From positions 836,501-900,500 of the forward strand of contig NZ_CP029185.2 of assembly GCF_003096015.2 (NCBI RefSeq): a DNA stretch of 64,000 nt, in the 5' to 3' direction. This document shows, piece after piece, positions 62,269 to 64,000 of this stretch; positions within the stretch are counted from its first letter, which is position 1; each line of letters begins with the position of its first letter. A model generated the notes under the pieces. It searched no databases and was not told the origin of the DNA. It saw only the letters and a list, made by a program, of their open reading frames with translations. Source of the DNA: Limnobaculum parvum. GTDB lineage: Bacteria > Pseudomonadota > Gammaproteobacteria > Enterobacterales > Enterobacteriaceae. The translations under genes were made by a program, and so were the position numbers.

Positions 62269-62586
62269 ATGAAAAAGACGTTATTGTTACTATCTAGTGC
62301 ATTACTGCTGAGTTTCTCTGTACAGGCTGGCGGTGATGTTGCGGCAGGTAAAACTAAATCGACAAGATGTGCCAGTTGTCATGGTGCTGATGGCAAAATT
62401 TCAATCCCAACCTATCCGAACCTCGCCGGGCAAAATGAAGTTTATCTGAGCAATGCATTGAATGCTTATAAGAACGGGGAGAGAACCGGAGGTATGGCGG
62501 TGGTCATGGTTGGATATGTACGCAGTCTTTCCGATCAGGATATTGCCGACTTGGCAGCTTATTACGCCAGTTTAGGCGAGAAGTAG
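62269..62586 (+). CDS. Small periplasmic class I cytochrome c
   Basis: A 105-residue monohaem cytochrome resembling cytochrome c553/c4 half-units. The signal peptide is cut after VQA (residue 20). The haem motif CASCH is at residues 34-38 and the likely axial Met is in GGMAVVMVGYVRSLSD (Met75 or 80). The end DQDIADLAAYYASLG is the typical terminal helix. It needs the cytochrome c maturation system, which is not in the window. Its redox partner is unknown. It sits between tilS and rof, where E. coli has no such gene, and has its own terminator. Confidence 0.9.
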   Translation: MKKTLLLLSSALLLSFSVQAGGDVAAGKTKSTRCASCHGADGKISIPTYPNLAGQNEVYLSNALNAYKNGERTGGMAVVMVGYVRSLSDQDIADLAAYYASLGEK

Positions 62587-62606
62587 TTGATATTCAGGTG
62601 AGAATT

Positions 62607-62636
62607 AAACGGGCAGTGATAACACCGCCCGTTTTT
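62607..62636. terminator. Terminator between the cytochrome c gene and rof
   Basis: AAACGGGC (62607-62614) pairs with GCCCGTTT (62627-62634), followed by TTTTT on the plus strand; the converging rof transcript meets TTTAATTC on the other side. Confidence 0.8.
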
Positions 62637-62642
62637 AATGAA

Positions 62643-62903
62643 TCAGTCTGCTAGACTGATCTCTATTTTACCAATTGTAGGATGGCTAAAATAAACAATG
62701 TAATCGAGTCTCAGCTCTCTTTGCTGACCATCGACTTCAACAATCAGATACTCAACCTTTTTGCGCAATAATAAATCGCAGGCTTTCGCCTCCAATTTCT
62801 CACCATCTTCTAACTTAATCTCGAGGACTAAATGGTGCTGACAGGCGAGCTCTAAATTATCATAGTCATCACAGTTTATGGGTTGGTATTCTTTTTTAGT
62901 CAT
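62643..62903 (-). CDS. rof: Rof, inhibitor of Rho termination factor
   Basis: Rof (YaeO) binds Rho and blocks its RNA-loading surface, reducing Rho-dependent termination. The start MTKKEYQPINCDDYDNLELA at 62903 gives 86 residues (E. coli 84); in-frame Mets two and four codons upstream are possible. CQHHLVLEIKLEDGEKLEAK and VEYLIVEVDGQQRELRLDYI match the Sm-like fold. It overlaps the end of yaeP by about 8 bp, so the two are co-transcribed and coupled. Confidence 0.92.
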   Translation of the reverse strand: MTKKEYQPINCDDYDNLELACQHHLVLEIKLEDGEKLEAKACDLLLRKKVEYLIVEVDGQQRELRLDYIVYFSHPTIGKIEISLAD

Positions 62904-63096
62904 CACCATAATCACTCACCAGTAAATTAGCGGCAGCATAAGCCGCTTGTTCCCTAACGGCAGACGATAGCGTTTCATCAGCTGCTATATCGTCTAATGT
63001 TTTTAATACACATCCTAACGCATCAGATACGTATCCAAGATCGCCGCTGGCTATTTGCGCATATTTACGACGAACGGGTTCGCTGTATTTCTGCAT
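62896..63096 (-). CDS. yaeP: YaeP, UPF0253 family protein
   Basis: A 66-residue small protein of unknown function, conserved in enterics. MQKYSEPVRRKYAQIASGDL, GYVSDALGCVLKTLDDIA and REQAAYAAANLLVSDYGDD are characteristic. A very strong ribosome site (AAGGAGGAAGG) precedes the ATG. It is the first gene of yaeP-rof. Confidence 0.93.
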   Translation of the reverse strand: MQKYSEPVRRKYAQIASGDLGYVSDALGCVLKTLDDIAADETLSSAVREQAAYAAANLLVSDYGDD

Positions 63097-63440
63097 AATC
63101 CTTCCTCCTTTGCAGCTAATCTTTGTGTTACAGGCGCTATTATATAACGCTAAATCAATATCAGAGCTTGCTGATCATTAATTATGATGCTGACTATAGC
63201 ATAGTTGTGATTCTTTATATCAGCTACTTGCTGGTGGTTTAGTGAATAAATTTGTCAAGACTCGCTGACAAAAGAGATGATGTCGTTATTTGGCTAACAT
63301 GGTGATGTTTTAAGAAAAACAGAAAGGTTAACGGCTATTTGGACTTGTGGATACTCTCTATCGATTGGATTAACGATGTGTTCCCTTAGCGAATTGGTTA
63401 CACTAGCGGCCATTCAATTTATTTACACTGGCATTTCTTC
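63097..63440. other. yaeP-yaeQ divergent intergenic region
   Basis: No gene is seen in these 344 bp. A minus-strand TATAAT (63139-63144) about 45 bp before yaeP is a likely -10 for yaeP-rof. On the plus strand TTACACT near 63397 is a candidate -10 for yaeQ. The rest is A/T-rich with no convincing repeat or small RNA. Confidence 0.5.
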
Positions 63441-63989
63441 ATGGCATTAAAAGCAACTATCTACAAAGCGACCGTTAATATTGCGGACATGGATCGTCAG
63501 GTTTATTCCGACACAGTGTTAACACTGGCACAGCATCCGTCGGAAACTGAGCAAAGAATGATGTTACGGCTGCTGGCCTGGATATGTCATGCGAACGAGC
63601 GTTTATCCTTTACTAAAGGATTATGCGCAGATGATGAGCCAGAAATCTGGTTGCATAACGATCATAACGGTATTGTTCTATGGATTGAGTTGGGGCTACC
63701 GGAAGAAAAAAGATTAAGAAAAGCCTGCCATCAGTCAGAGCAGGTTGTGCTGTATGCATACAGTGAACGAGCGGCAAAAGTATGGTGGCAGCAGAATCAA
63801 AGTAAGCTGGCTTCCCACAGTAATTTATTGGTGCGTTTTCTGGATGATGGTCAACTAAAACAGCTGACTTCAATGTGTGCTCGTAATATGCAATTACAGG
63901 CGACCATTCAGGATGGAGCTATCTGGCTGTCAGACAATCAGAATAATGTTGAGCTAACGTTTGATACATGGAAAACACTGGGTGAATAA
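63441..63989 (+). CDS. yaeQ: YaeQ family protein
   Basis: A 182-residue cytoplasmic protein (E. coli 181). It has the family pattern MALKATIYKATVNIADMDRQ, HPSETEQRMMLRLLAWICHA, LCADDEPEIWLHN and VLWIELGLPEEKRLRKACHQ. The Asp-Glu-Pro-Glu-Ile-Trp and Ile-Glu-Leu-Gly segments resemble a PD-(D/E)XK nuclease core, but no activity is established. In E. coli arfB follows; here only 11 bases remain after the stop. Confidence 0.93.
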   Translation: MALKATIYKATVNIADMDRQVYSDTVLTLAQHPSETEQRMMLRLLAWICHANERLSFTKGLCADDEPEIWLHNDHNGIVLWIELGLPEEKRLRKACHQSEQVVLYAYSERAAKVWWQQNQSKLASHSNLLVRFLDDGQLKQLTSMCARNMQLQATIQDGAIWLSDNQNNVELTFDTWKTLGE

Positions 63990-64000
63990 CTAATGGGTTT

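Overview
The window is a stretch of chromosome from a gamma-proteobacterium of the order Enterobacterales. Nearly every gene matches an Escherichia coli gene in length, motifs and neighbourhood. Three enterobacterial small RNAs or RNA leaders sit where expected (GcvB beside gcvA, CsrB between syd and yqcC, and the t44/S2 leader before rpsB). The moderate base composition, a Yersinia/Serratia-type short repeat at 20265-20333 and several departures from E. coli order suggest a lineage outside the E. coli/Salmonella core, such as a Budviciaceae or Yersiniaceae relative. The genus cannot be fixed from sequence alone. No phage, insertion sequence or CRISPR array was seen.

Layout. 1-11699: recC (5' end cut by the window), ptrA, recB and recD, the RecBCD repair operon. 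11807-15020: argA (with two ArgR boxes), amiC and a small cupin gene. 15151-15511: three initiator tRNA genes. 15724-20097: mltA, tcdA, an unidentified secreted protein, csdE and csdA. 20360-25754: a YgdI/YgdR lipoprotein, gcvB RNA, gcvA, ygdD, rlmM, xni and ppnN. 26004-29900: queF, syd, an unusually long csrB RNA, yqcC, truC and yqcA. Up to here the order follows the E. coli 63-64 minute region.

At about 29900-30017 the order jumps to genes that in E. coli lie near 4 minutes: yaeH, dapD, glnD and map, then the rpsB-tsf-pyrH-frr-dxr-uppS-cdsA-rseP-bamA-skp-lpxD-fabZ-lpxA-lpxB-rnhB-dnaE-accA supercluster (translation, isoprenoid and phospholipid synthesis, outer-membrane assembly, lipid A, replication and fatty acid synthesis). 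After it come a lactate-permease gene, gloA2/yaeR, tilS, a small cytochrome c gene, yaeP/rof and yaeQ.

The parts not expected from E. coli are the most interesting. A two-gene pyrimidine operon (a B. subtilis/Pseudomonas-like pyrB and a type I pyrC) sits between map and the rpsB leader, behind what looks like a transcription attenuator. CsrB is about 520 nt with about 38 GGA motifs. An unexplained structured segment lies between glnD and map. A lone SMI1/KNR4-like gene sits at the synteny junction. A promoter plus terminator between dxr and uppS could make a short RNA or an attenuated leader.
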